Position numbers and translations under genes: made by a program
DNA from: G963708325 sp963708325
GTDB taxonomy: Bacteria; Actinomycetota; Thermoleophilia; Solirubrobacterales; 70-9
Reading direction: 5' to 3'
NCBI GenBank assembly: GCA_963708325.1
Contig: OY970203.1
Coordinates: 2,480,001 to 2,544,000 of the forward strand
DNA: 64,000 nt
The notes under the pieces: model-generated
Database searches by the model: none
Told to the model about the DNA's origin: nothing
Seen by the model: the letters and a program-made list of their open reading frames with translations, nothing else
Shown: positions 63,945-64,000 of the stretch, piece after piece
How positions within the stretch are numbered: position 1 is the stretch's first letter
Layout: every line of letters begins with the position of its first letter

Positions 63945-64000
63945 TTAGGCGACGCTCTGCTCTGCCCAGGCGCCGTAAAGGCGAGCGTACGCCCCGCCCG
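63945..64000 (-). CDS. C-terminal end of an unidentified protein (partial)
   Basis: A minus-strand open frame enters from the right edge and ends at TAA (63947-63945). The visible end reads GAYARLYGAWAEQSVA, which looks like the final helix of a real protein; family not recognisable from so little. Confidence 0.4.
   Translation of the reverse strand, partial: GGAYARLYGAWAEQSVA

Overview
The window is a very GC-rich chromosomal segment of an actinobacterium. The gene content fits the class Thermoleophilia (Solirubrobacterales or Gaiellales type): rpsA-coaE, Rex, FHA/Ser-Thr kinase signalling, secreted proteins ending in an RGTEWLTED module, and several AbiEi/DUF559 paralogs. This placement is an inference from gene content and codon style, not from a marker-gene tree. 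About 65 genes and one tRNA are packed densely, and no gap exceeds about 220 bases.

Layout. 1-7.7 kb: epimerase, ACT-malic enzyme, an AbiEi/DUF559 protein, polA and an ECF sigma factor with a membrane-anchored tail. 7.8-10.5 kb: DMT permease, an IS481-type element, and an FAD reductase. 10.5-14.5 kb: rpsA, coaE (apparent CTG start), a lytic transglycosylase and an alpha/beta hydrolase. 14.5-25.4 kb: signalling and envelope genes (CHASE2 cyclase, kinase-GAF, two paralogous secreted proteins, FHA-ABC exporter with a divergent kinase, acyltransferase). 25.5-35.5 kb: collagen-like protein, uvrB, a DivIVA-like protein, VOC and SnoaL genes, a frameshifted AbiEi/DUF559 gene, and uvrA behind a LexA-type box. 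35.6-39.9 kb: two seven-repeat delta-60 proteins and a second, diverged IS481 element. 40-46.3 kb: acyltransferase, propeller protein, YjbQ, DUF378, a cyclase, and the pantothenate operon DUF2520-panC-panD-panB. 46.4-53.2 kb: FmdB, uracil-DNA glycosylase, the t6A cluster tsaE/tsaB/rimI/tsaD interrupted by two small lipoproteins, then glutaredoxin-rex-YbdK-type ligase. 53.3-64 kb: K+-independent H+-pyrophosphatase, a third AbiEi/DUF559 gene, two APC-USP permeases with two RCK/TrkA proteins (probable K+ or amino-acid uptake module), a ferredoxin-reductase-like flavoprotein, tRNA-Gln and a lipoprotein.

Most striking observations. (1) Two AbiEi/DUF559 genes have their start codon in the loop of a perfect hairpin. 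(2) Both IS481 elements abut the TAG stop codon of a host gene, and both transposases borrow their own stop codon from the target site. (3) A 171-bp nested inverted repeat with CTAG termini sits between two divergent genes. (4) coaE has no ATG, GTG or TTG and follows rpsA in the same frame, separated by one TAG. (5) The collagen-like protein's signal peptide is encoded in frame with the body but has no start codon, which implies a 1-base frameshift. (6) Many genes appear leaderless, with a -10 hexamer 6-9 nt before the start codon.
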